From the NCBI RefSeq assembly GCF_902506065.1, contig NZ_LR732912.1:62001-126000 (forward strand): a stretch of 64,000 nucleotides of DNA. Direction: 5' to 3'. The position numbers and the translations under genes were made by a program. Shown here piece by piece: positions 1 through 8,260 of the stretch. How positions within the stretch are numbered: position 1 is the first letter of the stretch; each line of letters begins with the position of its first letter. The notes below the pieces were generated by a model. It was not told the DNA's origin. It was given only the letters and a program-made list of their open reading frames with translations, and searched no databases. Origin of the DNA: Arthrobacter sp. 9V. GTDB taxonomy: Bacteria > Actinomycetota > Actinomycetes > Actinomycetales > Micrococcaceae.

Positions 1-86
1 CCGCTTTGCGTGGTTGGTCCCGTGTTGAGGGCGCAGAGTAGGCCTCGCAACGTCCGGCCCGGCAACGCAATCTAGGATTGGTATCC

Positions 87-890
87 ATGACCGACTCCGC
101 AGTTACCCCGCAAGCCAGCGACCAGTATGTGCAGTCGCTGGCGCGTGGGCTGTCGGTGATCCGGGCGTTCGACGCGAACAACCCGGTGATGACCCTCAGC
201 GAAGTGGCGGCCCGCACGGACCTGACGCGCGCAACTGCCCGCCGTTTCCTGCACACCTTGGTGGAGCTGGGCTACGTCCGTACGGATGGCAAGACGTTCG
301 CGCTCACTGCCAAGGTGCTGCAGCTCGGTTACTCGTATTTGTCGGCGTTGTCTTTGCCCCAGCTGGCACAGCCGCACTTGGAACAGCTGAGCCTGAAGCT
401 GGGGGAGTCCACCTCCGCCGCAGTGCTGGATGGGCCGGACATTTTCTACGTTGCCAGGGTGGCCACCAAACGCATCATGAACGTGGGCATCACCGTTGGC
501 ACGCGCTTCCCGGCTTATGCAACGTCCATGGGCCGCGTCTTGCTCGCCGGATTGCCCCAGGCCAAGCTGGAAAACTACCTGGCCAAGGCCGAACTGACAG
601 CCCTTACCCCGCGGACCGTCGCCAGCGCCTCCGACTTGAGGGCCGCCGTCGAGCAGGTCCGTGCGCAAGGCTGGTGCCTGCTCGACCAGGAGCTGGAAAT
701 CGGTCTGATGTCCATCGCAGCGCCGGTGTGGAATCACAACAATGGCGACAACGTGGCGGCCATCAACGTGTCCCTGCAGGCCCAGGCGGTGGCTGCCCAG
801 CCGGATCCGGCGAAGTACCTGGATTCAGTGCGTGCCGAAGTGGTGGCAACTGCCCACGCCATCTCGCAGGACGTTTCAGCCAAGCATTAG
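87..890 (+). CDS. IclR-family transcriptional regulator (PcaR/PobR-like)
   Basis: This 267-residue protein has an N-terminal winged helix (about residues 10-70, with the typical 'LSEVAARTDLTRATARRFLHTL' region) followed by an IclR effector domain. The effector half contains the family-like 'ATSMGRVLLAGLP' and 'GWCLLDQELEIGLMSIAAPV' segments, which in PcaR/PcaU/PobR proteins bind aromatic acids. I start at ATG 87 because AGGA lies 9 bases upstream; a TTG at 78 would add only three residues. It stands at the head of an aromatic-acid island, so I infer it senses an intermediate of that pathway. No operator matching the pobA-type palindrome was found in the short upstream segment. Confidence 0.88.
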   Translation: MTDSAVTPQASDQYVQSLARGLSVIRAFDANNPVMTLSEVAARTDLTRATARRFLHTLVELGYVRTDGKTFALTAKVLQLGYSYLSALSLPQLAQPHLEQLSLKLGESTSAAVLDGPDIFYVARVATKRIMNVGITVGTRFPAYATSMGRVLLAGLPQAKLENYLAKAELTALTPRTVASASDLRAAVEQVRAQGWCLLDQELEIGLMSIAAPVWNHNNGDNVAAINVSLQAQAVAAQPDPAKYLDSVRAEVVATAHAISQDVSAKH

Positions 891-901
891 CTTGGCGAAA
901 A

Positions 902-1249
902 CTACTTCCTCCGGATTGCCGCCAGCCGCGTCTCCAAGATCCGGCGCACCATGGAGTCCGGCACGGGGTTGTCCGCAGAAAAGCGCAGCGTCCCCGGAGA
1001 CCACGAGTAACCGCCAAGCTCCTCCGACATTTCCGGCAGGATCTGCCCGCTGAATGGGTACAGCGCCAGATGCTTCTTGGTTTCGAGCACGCTCACCAGG
1101 CCCTTGCCATCAACCAGCAGCGCAGGCATGCCGTAGCTGACGCCTTCTTCGGCGTCCGGCGCGAGCTCGCGGGCGATCCCCACAATCCGCTCAAGAATGC
1201 CGCGATTGCCGGCAGAGACGCTTTCCAGATATTCGGTGACGGTTCCCAT
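902..1249 (-). CDS. DUF1801 / YdhG-like small protein
   Basis: A 115-residue soluble protein. The sequence 'RELAPDAEEGVSYGMPALLVDGKGLVSVLETKKHLALYPFSGQIL' followed by 'GTLRFSADNPVPDSMVRRIL' is the typical layout of the DUF1801 family, whose Bacillus member Fra was described as an iron chaperone. Length agrees with the family. It is convergent with the IclR gene (11-base gap) and lies downstream of the RidA gene on the same strand, separated from it by a palindromic element. Its link with aromatic catabolism is probably only positional. Biochemical role unknown. Confidence 0.75.
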   Translation of the reverse strand: MGTVTEYLESVSAGNRGILERIVGIARELAPDAEEGVSYGMPALLVDGKGLVSVLETKKHLALYPFSGQILPEMSEELGGYSWSPGTLRFSADNPVPDSMVRRILETRLAAIRRK

Positions 1250-1275
1250 TGCCCAATCCTGCGCCCAAGTCGGGA

Positions 1276-1333
1276 TTTTTTGTACATCAAATGCCCCTAA
1301 ACCCGCTTCTAAGGGGCATTAGCTGTACAAAAA
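1276..1333. repeat. Intergenic palindrome with TGTACA outer arms (copy 1)
   Basis: Nested inverted repeat. Outer arms are TTTTTTGTACA (1276-1286) and TGTACAAAAA (1324-1333); inner arms are ATGCCCCT (1291-1298) and AGGGGCAT (1312-1319). It lies between the RidA and DUF1801 genes and could terminate the minus-strand RidA transcript. A close relative sits between gcvT and gcvH at 33034-33095, so it is a repeated element and not a private terminator. Confidence 0.7.
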
Positions 1334-1344
1334 CTCCAGAGTGT

Positions 1345-1743
1345 TTAGCGCTCCGGGATCACCGCGATGCCCTGGATTTCGATCAGGGCCTCTTTCTGCC
1401 ACAGGCGCGTGACGCCGATTCCGGCCATGGCGGGGTACTGCGAGCCGGCCATTTCGCGCCAGATCCGTCCGATTTCGCGGCCGTTGGCCATGTAGTCGTC
1501 CACGTCCGTGAGGTAGATAGTGACGTTGACCAGGTCTTCGGGCTGTCCGCCGGCCTCGCGCAGCGTGGTGATCACGTTGGAGAAGGCTTGCGTGAACTGC
1601 TCCACGATCCCGCCGGGGACGATCTTCATGTTCTTGTCCAGGGCCGTCTGCCCGCCGAGGAAAACGGTGTTGCCGGCCAGGATTCCGTGTGCGAACCCTG
1701 ATGGTTTGGGCAGCGATTCCGGGTTGATCGTTGTGTGGCTCAT
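1345..1743 (-). CDS. RidA-family (YjgF/UK114) enamine/imine deaminase-like protein
   Basis: A 132-residue protein with typical RidA features: 'AHGILAGNTVFLGGQTALD' near the N-terminus, 'QFTQAFSNVITTLREAGGQPEDLVNVTIYLTDVDDY' in the middle, and a C-terminal 'ALIEIQGIAVI'. RidA proteins hydrolyse reactive enamines or imines to ketones. It is divergent from the FAH-hydrolase gene, sharing a 137-base promoter region with it, so it probably belongs to the same island. That is notable because reduction of a 2-aminobenzoyl-CoA-type ring would produce an enamine. The conserved Arg of active RidA may correspond to 'GIGVTRLW', but I could not align this with certainty. Confidence 0.85.
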   Translation of the reverse strand: MSHTTINPESLPKPSGFAHGILAGNTVFLGGQTALDKNMKIVPGGIVEQFTQAFSNVITTLREAGGQPEDLVNVTIYLTDVDDYMANGREIGRIWREMAGSQYPAMAGIGVTRLWQKEALIEIQGIAVIPER

Positions 1744-1880
1744 GCTGTTCCTCCTCGTTGTGGCAACTGCAAAAACTTTTGGGAAGCCTCTGTGCAGATC
1801 ATTTCCGCCGTGCTACGTTGAGCATATGTGACGATCGTAAAAAAGTCGACACATCACAAAATCTCGAAGGGATCACCGTA

Positions 1881-2735
1881 ATGAAACTAGCCACCTTGCG
1901 CACGGCCGGAGGAAGTACGACGGCGGCACTCGCCACGGGCGCCGACTCTTACCTCACGCTGCCCGCACTGGACGTCGGTGACCTGTTGGCCCGGCCGGAC
2001 TGGCGCGCTGTGGTGGAAGGAGCAGCCGCATCCAAGGAACAGCAGATCATCGGAGCAGCTGATGCCGATCTTGCACCACTCCTTCCCCGCGCCGGCAAGG
2101 TGATCTGCTGCGGCCTGAACTACGGTGACCACATTCAGGAGATGGGCCGGGAGCTGCCGGAGTACCCCACGCTGTTCGCCAAGTATGCGGACACCCTGAT
2201 GGGTGCGGACGACGCTGTGGAAGTCCACGGCAGCGTCCGCGTCGACTGGGAAGCCGAGCTGGCCGTCGTCGTGGGTTCCGAGCTGTACCGGGCGGATGAA
2301 GACCAGGCCCGTGAGGCGATTGCCGGGTACACGGTTGCCAACGACGTCTCCATGCGTGACTGGCAGAGCCGGACGCTGCAGTGGTTCCAAGGCAAAGCCT
2401 GGGACCGCAGCACCCCTGTAGGTCCGGTCATGGTCACCGCGGATGAAGCCGGGGAAGACTTCGAGGTCCGCGGCTACGTCAACGGCGAGCTTGTGCAGCA
2501 GGGAAACACCAGCACCCTGGTGTTCGGCCCCGCGCAACTGCTGTCCTACATTTCGCAATTCACCGTCCTGCGCCCCGGCGACCTCGTCCTCACGGGAACG
2601 CCCGGCGGAGTGGGCATGGGAATGACCCCGCCGCGCTTCCTCAAGGATGGCGACGTCCTGACCACCGAAATCGACGGGATCGGCCGGCTGGAAAACCGGT
2701 TCAGGATCCACGCGCACGCTGCAGCAACCGTCTAA
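1881..2735 (+). CDS. Fumarylacetoacetate hydrolase (FAH)-family protein
   Basis: A 284-residue FAH-superfamily protein. The N-terminal part (about 1-65) is the small domain; the core begins at 'KVICCGLNYGDHIQEMG'. Visible motifs are 'DWEAELAVVVG', 'YTVANDVSMRDWQ', 'KAWDRSTPVGPVMV', 'GDLVLTGTPGGVG' and 'FLKDGDVLTTEIDGIGRLENRF'. The E-x-E and D metal ligands expected for C-C hydrolases or decarboxylases appear intact. ATG 1881 follows the weak Shine-Dalgarno-like AAGGGATC; longer in-frame extensions to 1731 overlap the opposing RidA gene. It is the first gene of the plus-strand operon and probably hydrolyses the ring-cleaved (fumaryl/maleylpyruvate-like) product of the pathway; the substrate is inferred. 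Confidence 0.87.
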   Translation: MKLATLRTAGGSTTAALATGADSYLTLPALDVGDLLARPDWRAVVEGAAASKEQQIIGAADADLAPLLPRAGKVICCGLNYGDHIQEMGRELPEYPTLFAKYADTLMGADDAVEVHGSVRVDWEAELAVVVGSELYRADEDQAREAIAGYTVANDVSMRDWQSRTLQWFQGKAWDRSTPVGPVMVTADEAGEDFEVRGYVNGELVQQGNTSTLVFGPAQLLSYISQFTVLRPGDLVLTGTPGGVGMGMTPPRFLKDGDVLTTEIDGIGRLENRFRIHAHAAATV

Positions 2736-2753
2736 CAACAAAGGAGAACCCCC

Positions 2754-3236
2754 ATGAGCCAGAGCACCACCGAATACGTCCTCGAAGGCGACAACTCCAT
2801 CTACGCCCAGGCGGACGGCAAGGTTGTCCCCGTCGTCACCCGTGCCGGCGCGGAAGACACCAACACGGCCCAGTCCGGCGACTGCATCCGCGTCTCCGGT
2901 GTGAGCATCCAGCACACCCCGGCAACCAAGATCTGGTTCGGCCAGGTGTCCAACACCCCCGGGTACCGCTCCCTCCCGCACCACCACGGCGAGGCCGAAA
3001 CAGGCGGCTACGTACTCCGGGGGCACGGCCGGATCTACTTCGGCGAGAACTACTCCGAGTTCCTGGATATGAAGGCCGGCGACTGGGTTTTCGTGCCGCC
3101 GTTCATGCCGCACGTTGAGGCCAACATGTCCGTCACCGAGGAACTCGTCTGGCTCACCGCGCGCACGCCGGAGAACCTCGTGGTCAACCTCGAGGACGTG
3201 GCCGACGAAACCCTCGCCGACTACCGCCGGGCCTAA
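2754..3236 (+). CDS. Single-domain cupin, possible ring-cleavage dioxygenase
   Basis: A 160-residue cupin with one beta-barrel. The first motif is 'PGYRSLPHHHGEAETGGYVLRGHGRIYFGE' (split: PHHHGEAE then GGYVLRG), giving His-His-Glu ligands. The second motif is 'GDWVFVPPFMPHVEAN', giving the last His. It follows an AAAGGAG ribosome site 18 bases after the FAH gene. Known gentisate dioxygenases are bicupins of about 350 residues, so this protein is far too short for one. Its position between a C-C hydrolase and thioesterase/CoA-ligase genes makes a metal-dependent ring-opening or isomerising role plausible but unproven; it might also be an accessory protein. Confidence 0.82.
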   Translation: MSQSTTEYVLEGDNSIYAQADGKVVPVVTRAGAEDTNTAQSGDCIRVSGVSIQHTPATKIWFGQVSNTPGYRSLPHHHGEAETGGYVLRGHGRIYFGENYSEFLDMKAGDWVFVPPFMPHVEANMSVTEELVWLTARTPENLVVNLEDVADETLADYRRA

Positions 3237-3239
3237 ACC

Positions 3240-4112
3240 ATGATCACTGGAACCCTCACCTCAGAGACCTTCCTTCGGGCTGTCGAACTGACGGAAACAG
3301 AGCCGCAGGTCTTCGACGAAGCCTATGAAGCAACCACCCAGTACGTGCCGTGGCCCAAGGCTTACGGTGGAGACATGGTGGCACAGGCTGCGGCCGCAAT
3401 GATGCGGTCCGTTGATGCTGACAGGACTCTGCACTCGATGCACAGCTACTTCATGCGCCCTGTGGATATCGGTTCCAGTGTCCGCTACGAAGTGGAGCGC
3501 TTGCGGGATGGTCGCGGGTACTCCACCCGCACGGTCCGGGGCTTCCAGAACGGAAAGCCTGTATATGCCGCGATGGGTTCCTTTCAGGTTCCCGAGAACG
3601 GACCGGACTTCCAGCCCGAGGCTCCTGCCGCCGTCGAGCCTGAATCGCTGAGGTCAGCGGCGGAAGCACTGGATGGCGTGGACGGCAAAGCAGCGGAGTA
3701 CTGGTCTGCGGGCCGAAGCTTCGATATGCGCCATATTCCCGGTCCGGTATATATCGAACTGGAAGGTGGCTCGGTTCCGCAGCAGGCCATTTGGGTCAAG
3801 GCTTTCGATGCCCTGCCTGACGACGCCGACATCCACCGCACGGCGTTGGCTTACGTCTGCGATTACACGATTTTGGAGCCACTGCTCCGGGTGAACGGCC
3901 TCAACTGGTCCAGCCCGGGACTCGCCACCGCCAGCCTGGACCACTCCATGTGGTTCCACCGCGACGGTCGCGCCGACGACTGGGTGCTGTACGCCCAGGA
4001 TGCCATCTCCGGCCAAAGCAACAGGGGCCTCGCCATGGGCCGCTTCTTTGATCGGCAAGGAAGGCTGCTCGCCACGGTGGCCCAAGAGGGCATGATCCGT
4101 GCCGGCGCCTGA
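3240..4112 (+). CDS. Acyl-CoA thioesterase II (TesB-type, double hotdog)
   Basis: A 290-residue protein with the TesB arrangement of two hotdog folds. The first holds 'PWPKAYGGDMVAQAAAAMMRSV' and 'LHSMHSYFMRPVDIGSSVRYEVERLRDGRGYSTRTVRGFQNGKPVYAAMGSF'; the second ends 'SLDHSMWFHRDGRADDWVLYAQDAISGQSNRGLAMGRFFDRQGRLLATVAQEGMIR'. These are classic TesB motifs with the catalytic Asp in 'DHSMWFH'. The start ATG lies three bases after the cupin stop. Family members release free acids from CoA thioesters. Here the enzyme is likely to free the hydroxylated aromatic acid or a dead-end CoA ester, recycling CoA. Confidence 0.87.
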   Translation: MITGTLTSETFLRAVELTETEPQVFDEAYEATTQYVPWPKAYGGDMVAQAAAAMMRSVDADRTLHSMHSYFMRPVDIGSSVRYEVERLRDGRGYSTRTVRGFQNGKPVYAAMGSFQVPENGPDFQPEAPAAVEPESLRSAAEALDGVDGKAAEYWSAGRSFDMRHIPGPVYIELEGGSVPQQAIWVKAFDALPDDADIHRTALAYVCDYTILEPLLRVNGLNWSSPGLATASLDHSMWFHRDGRADDWVLYAQDAISGQSNRGLAMGRFFDRQGRLLATVAQEGMIRAGA

Positions 4113-4170
4113 ACAGCTTTTGTACCTCCCAACCATCAGCTTCAACGACGCACCACTGAAAGGAACGGCC

Positions 4171-5853
4171 ATGAGCATGATGCCATCGGCCCACGTGGAC
4201 ACGTTCACCCGCGACCACCTGCCGCCCGCCGATACCTGGCCTGCGCTTGAATTCACCCTCCCTGAACTCCATTACCCCGAGCGGCTCAATGCTGCTGCCG
4301 TGCTGATCGACGACGCTGTTGAACAGTTCGGCGCTGACCGCCCCGCCCTGTGGACACCCGACGGCTCTGTGTGGACCTATGGTCAGCTCCAGCAGCGTTC
4401 CAACCAGGTGGCCCAGGTCCTTACCGAAGACCTCGGCGTCGTGCCCGGCAACCGCGTGTTGCTGCGCGGGCCCAACAACCCCTGGATCGTGGCCGCCTGG
4501 CTTGGTGTGCTGAAGGCCGGCGCCGTGGTGGTCACCACCATGCCCATGCTGCGCTCCACGGAGGTGGCCACCCTGATCGGCCTCACCAAGCCGGTAGTGG
4601 CTATCTCGGACCACCGGTTCGTGGACGAACTCTTGGTGGCCGCCGGTGATGAGGTCACCGTCCTGACGTACGGGGCCGGCAACGGATTCGACGACGACGG
4701 CGACCTCGCCTCGCGCTGCGGGCACAAGAGTGGCAAGTTCACGGCTGTGGACACCGCCGCTGACGACGTTGCCCTGCTGGGCCCGACGTCGGGCACCACC
4801 GGCGTGCCGAAGGTGACCATGCATTTCCATCGGGACATCCTGGCCAACGCAGACACCTTTGCACGGTACATTCTGCAGCCTACCGCCGATGACGTGTTCG
4901 CGGGTTCCCCGCCGTTGGCGTTCACCTTCGGGCTGGGTGGCCTGGTGGTCTTCCCGCTCCGGTTCGGCGCGTCCTCGCTCCTCACGGAAAAGGCCGGACC
5001 GGTTGAACTGGCCGAGCACGCTTCCAGGGCCGGGGCCACCATCCTTTTCACGGCACCCACCGCCTACCGGGCCATCCTCAAGGAAAACAGGGGAGACCTG
5101 CTCCGCGGCCTGCGCATGGCAGTTTCCGCGGGCGAGCACCTTTCCAAGGAAACATGGGAAGCCGTTCAGGCAGCCACTGGTTTGCGCCTGGTCAACGGAA
5201 TCGGTGCCACAGAGATGCTGCACGTCTTTATTTCCGCGGCAGGGGATGACATCCGCCCCGGAACCACTGGTCGAGCGGTGCCGGGTTTCCGCGCCACCAT
5301 CCTGGACAATGATGGCAACGAGCTCGGCCCTGGAAACATTGGCCGGCTGGCCGTTATCGGCCCCACCGGATGCCGTTATCTGGATGATGCCAGGCAGGCA
5401 AACTATGTGGTCCGCGGCTGGAACGTCACCGGCGATACGTTCTCCATGGATGCTGACGGGTACTTCACCTACCAGGCCCGCTCGGACAACATGATTGTCT
5501 CTTCCGGCTACAACATCGGCGCACCCGAGGTTGAAACGGCCATCGACCAGCACCCGGATGTGGTGGAGAACGCAGTCATCGGGATTCCGGACGAAGAGCG
5601 CGGCAGCATCGTCTGCGCGTTCGTCGTGCTGCGCGAAGGCGTCACCGGCGATGCCACCAAACGCAAGGAAATCCAGGACTTCGTGAAGCAGACCATCGCC
5701 CCGTACAAATACCCCCGGGACGTGCGCTTCGTCAACGAACTTCCGCGCAATCCCAGCGGGAAACTCCAACATTTCAAGCTCCGCGACGGCCTCATGAAGG
5801 CGAACGCGAGCCAGACCGAACAACTTACCCCCGCCGGCCAGAGCCAGGCCTGA
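4171..5853 (+). CDS. Benzoate/2-aminobenzoate-type CoA ligase (ANL superfamily)
   Basis: A 560-residue AMP-forming ligase. The P-loop 'GPTSGTTGVPKVTMH' lies near residues 203-217, 'GIGATEMLHVFISAAGDDIRPG' near 342-363, and the C-terminal catalytic lysine in 'PRNPSGKLQHFKLR'. The GATEMLH motif is typical of benzoate-CoA and 2-aminobenzoate-CoA ligases rather than fatty-acid ligases. ATG 4171 follows GAAAGGAA; a GTG at 4099 would overlap the thioesterase gene. It activates an aromatic acid to its CoA thioester for the flavin enzyme encoded next. Anthranilate, salicylate or a related ring is the likely substrate; I cannot choose between them from sequence alone. Confidence 0.88.
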   Translation: MSMMPSAHVDTFTRDHLPPADTWPALEFTLPELHYPERLNAAAVLIDDAVEQFGADRPALWTPDGSVWTYGQLQQRSNQVAQVLTEDLGVVPGNRVLLRGPNNPWIVAAWLGVLKAGAVVVTTMPMLRSTEVATLIGLTKPVVAISDHRFVDELLVAAGDEVTVLTYGAGNGFDDDGDLASRCGHKSGKFTAVDTAADDVALLGPTSGTTGVPKVTMHFHRDILANADTFARYILQPTADDVFAGSPPLAFTFGLGGLVVFPLRFGASSLLTEKAGPVELAEHASRAGATILFTAPTAYRAILKENRGDLLRGLRMAVSAGEHLSKETWEAVQAATGLRLVNGIGATEMLHVFISAAGDDIRPGTTGRAVPGFRATILDNDGNELGPGNIGRLAVIGPTGCRYLDDARQANYVVRGWNVTGDTFSMDADGYFTYQARSDNMIVSSGYNIGAPEVETAIDQHPDVVENAVIGIPDEERGSIVCAFVVLREGVTGDATKRKEIQDFVKQTIAPYKYPRDVRFVNELPRNPSGKLQHFKLRDGLMKANASQTEQLTPAGQSQA

Positions 5854-5867
5854 GAAGGAGCAACACC

Positions 5868-8258
5868 ATGAAGATCGCAATCGTTGGAGGCGGCCCCGGC
5901 GGCCTGTACTTCGCAGCACTGATGAAGCAACTGGACCCGTCGCACGACATCACCCTCTGGGAGCGTAACGCTGCCAGCGACACCTTTGGCTTCGGCGTCG
6001 TGTTTTCCGATGAGACGCTCGGTGGCATCGGCAATGCTGACCCGGTGGTGGCTGAATACATGAGCCGCCGTTTCGCCCGCTGGTCCGACATCGACATCCA
6101 CTTCCGCGACCAGATGATCACGGTGGGCGGCCAGGGCTTCGCCGCCATGAGCCGCAAGGAATTGCTGGAGCTGCTGCAGCGCCGTTGCATCGAACTGAAC
6201 GTGGACGTGCGCTTCAGCACGCTTGCCCCGGCCGTCGAGGAACTCGAAGCCAACTACGATCTCGTGTTGGCCGCGGACGGCATCAACTCGCAGATCCGCG
6301 CCAAGTACGCTGACTCCTTCAAGCCGAACCTGGATCCGCGGACCAACAAGTTCATGTGGCTCGGAACCAACCAGGTGTTTGAGGCCTTCAAGTTCTTCGT
6401 CAAGGAAACCGAGTGGGGCGTCATGCAGATCCACGGTTACCCGTACTCGGACGAGGGCTCCACGTTCATCGTGGAAATGCACCAGGACGTGTGGCACGCT
6501 GCCGGCTTCGATGAGACCGCCAACGACGTCTTCCCTCCCGGTGTCTCGGATGAGAAGGCGATTGCCAAGATCCGGGAGATCTTCGCCGAGGAACTGAACG
6601 GCTACGAGGTACTCACCAACAACTCCAAGTGGATCAACTTCACCACGGTCCGCAACGAGAGCTGGCGTCACAACAACGTGGTGCTGCTGGGCGACGCTGC
6701 CCACACAGCGCACTTCTCCATCGGCTCCGGAACCAAGCTGGCCATGGAGGACTCGCTGGCATTGGCCGCTTGCCTGCACGAGCACGCGGACATCGAAGCC
6801 GCGCTGGAAGCCTACGAAACCGAGCGCCGGCCCGTGGTGGCGTCCACACAGCGCGCGGCCCAGGCATCCCTTGAATGGTTCGAGCGGATCGGACAGTACA
6901 AGGACCAGGACCCCACCCAGTTCGCATTCAACCTGCTCACCCGCAGCCGCCGCATCACCCAGGAAAACTTGCGCCTGCGCGATCCCGAGTTCGCCGACGC
7001 CGTGGACCGCGACTTTGCGCAATCCCAGGGACTGACAGAGGTGGCCCCGGCCATGTTCCAGCCGTTCCGCATTGGCGGGTTGGAGCTGAAGAACCGGATT
7101 GTTGTCTCCCCGATGGACATGTACTCAGCCACGGACGGTATTCCGGGCGACTTCCACAAGGTCCACCTCGGTTCCAAGGCCCTTGGCGGTGCGGGCCTGG
7201 TGATGACCGAAATGGTCTGCGTTTCCGCAGAAGGCCGCATCACTCCCGGCTGCAGCGGCCTCTACACCGACGAGCAGCGTGACAGCTGGAAAGAAATCGT
7301 GGACTTTGTTCACGGCCGTTCCACCGCCAAGATCGGTGCCCAGCTGGGTCACTCCGGCCGCAAGGGCTCCACGAAGCTCATGTGGGAAGGCATCGACCAG
7401 CCACTCGAGTCCGGCAACTGGACCGCCGTCGGCCCTTCGGCGCTGCCGTACAGCCCGCAGAACCAGACGCCTGTGGAGCTGGACCGCGCGGGCATGGATG
7501 CCATCAAGGCCGAGTTCGTCGCTTCCGCAGTCCGTGCCGACCAGGCAGGTTTCGACCTCCTGGAAATCCACGCCGCCCACGGCTACCTCCTGTCCTCCTT
7601 CCTCTCGCCGGTGTCCAACAAACGGACGGACGAATACGGTGGCAGCTTGGAGAACCGGCTGCGGTTCCCGTTGGAAGTGTTCGACGCCGTCCGCGCGGCC
7701 TGGCCTGTCGGCAAGCCGGTGACGGTGCGCATCTCCGCCACGGACTGGATCGAGGGTGGCAACACGTCGGATGACTCTGTGGAAATCGCCCGCGCCTTTG
7801 TTGAGCACGGCGCTGCCGGCCTGGACGTTTCCACCGGACAGGTTGCCAAGGAAGAGAAGCCCGCCTTCGGCCGCAGCTACCAGACGCCGTTCGCCGACCG
7901 TATTCGTCAGGAAGTTGCCGCACCGGCAGGCGTGGCCGTGATCGCCGTCGGCGCCATCTCCACCTACGACGACGTGAACTCGATCCTCCTCGCCGGGCGT
8001 GCAGACCTTATCGCTCTGGGCCGCACTCACCTCTACGATCCCCAGTGGACGCTGCATGCTGCCGCCGAACAGGAATACCAGGGGCCCGGCGCTGACTGGA
8101 TCCCGCAGTTCCGCGCCGGCCGGCGCAAGCCACCGAGCTCGCGCACTGACGCCGTCCGTCCGCGGCTGTCCCTGCTCAAGGAGGCGGACATCCAGGAATC
8201 CAACACCCACCTGCGCTGGACGCCCGAGTCCGCCACGGCATCGGTTTTGGTGAAGTAG
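5868..8258 (+). CDS. Bifunctional aryl-CoA 5-hydroxylase / OYE reductase fusion (2-aminobenzoyl-CoA monooxygenase/reductase or salicylyl-CoA 5-hydroxylase type)
   Basis: A 796-residue fusion. Residues 1-380 form a class A flavin monooxygenase with FAD motif 'GGGPGGLYFA' (7-16) and 'LLGDAAHTAHFSIGSGTKLAMEDS' (around 273-296). Residues from about 395 form an Old Yellow Enzyme domain ('MFQPFRIGGLELKNRIVVSPM', split here: MFQPFRIGGLELKN then RIVVSPM), with 'HAAHGYLLSSFLSP' and 'IALGRTHLYDPQWTLHAA'. This architecture is known from Azoarcus 2-aminobenzoyl-CoA monooxygenase/reductase and from proteins annotated salicylyl-CoA 5-hydroxylase/oxidoreductase. It follows the CoA ligase by 14 bases with an AAGGAG site. 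It would hydroxylate the CoA-activated ring at C5 and, in the aminobenzoyl case, reduce it. Confidence 0.9.
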   Translation: MKIAIVGGGPGGLYFAALMKQLDPSHDITLWERNAASDTFGFGVVFSDETLGGIGNADPVVAEYMSRRFARWSDIDIHFRDQMITVGGQGFAAMSRKELLELLQRRCIELNVDVRFSTLAPAVEELEANYDLVLAADGINSQIRAKYADSFKPNLDPRTNKFMWLGTNQVFEAFKFFVKETEWGVMQIHGYPYSDEGSTFIVEMHQDVWHAAGFDETANDVFPPGVSDEKAIAKIREIFAEELNGYEVLTNNSKWINFTTVRNESWRHNNVVLLGDAAHTAHFSIGSGTKLAMEDSLALAACLHEHADIEAALEAYETERRPVVASTQRAAQASLEWFERIGQYKDQDPTQFAFNLLTRSRRITQENLRLRDPEFADAVDRDFAQSQGLTEVAPAMFQPFRIGGLELKNRIVVSPMDMYSATDGIPGDFHKVHLGSKALGGAGLVMTEMVCVSAEGRITPGCSGLYTDEQRDSWKEIVDFVHGRSTAKIGAQLGHSGRKGSTKLMWEGIDQPLESGNWTAVGPSALPYSPQNQTPVELDRAGMDAIKAEFVASAVRADQAGFDLLEIHAAHGYLLSSFLSPVSNKRTDEYGGSLENRLRFPLEVFDAVRAAWPVGKPVTVRISATDWIEGGNTSDDSVEIARAFVEHGAAGLDVSTGQVAKEEKPAFGRSYQTPFADRIRQEVAAPAGVAVIAVGAISTYDDVNSILLAGRADLIALGRTHLYDPQWTLHAAAEQEYQGPGADWIPQFRAGRRKPPSSRTDAVRPRLSLLKEADIQESNTHLRWTPESATASVLVK

Positions 8259-8260
8259 CC

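Noticed and set aside
1820..1860. TGTGACGATCG...TCGACACATCAC upstream of the FAH gene as an IclR operator
   Set aside because: The arms do not pair well and do not match the CCRTTGAAYGG operators near pobA.
3901..5919. Minus-strand frame of 672 codons opposite the CoA-ligase gene
   Set aside because: It lies wholly against clear thioesterase and CoA-ligase motifs, is full of Gly/Arg/His low-complexity and shows no family motif; a GC-skew shadow frame.
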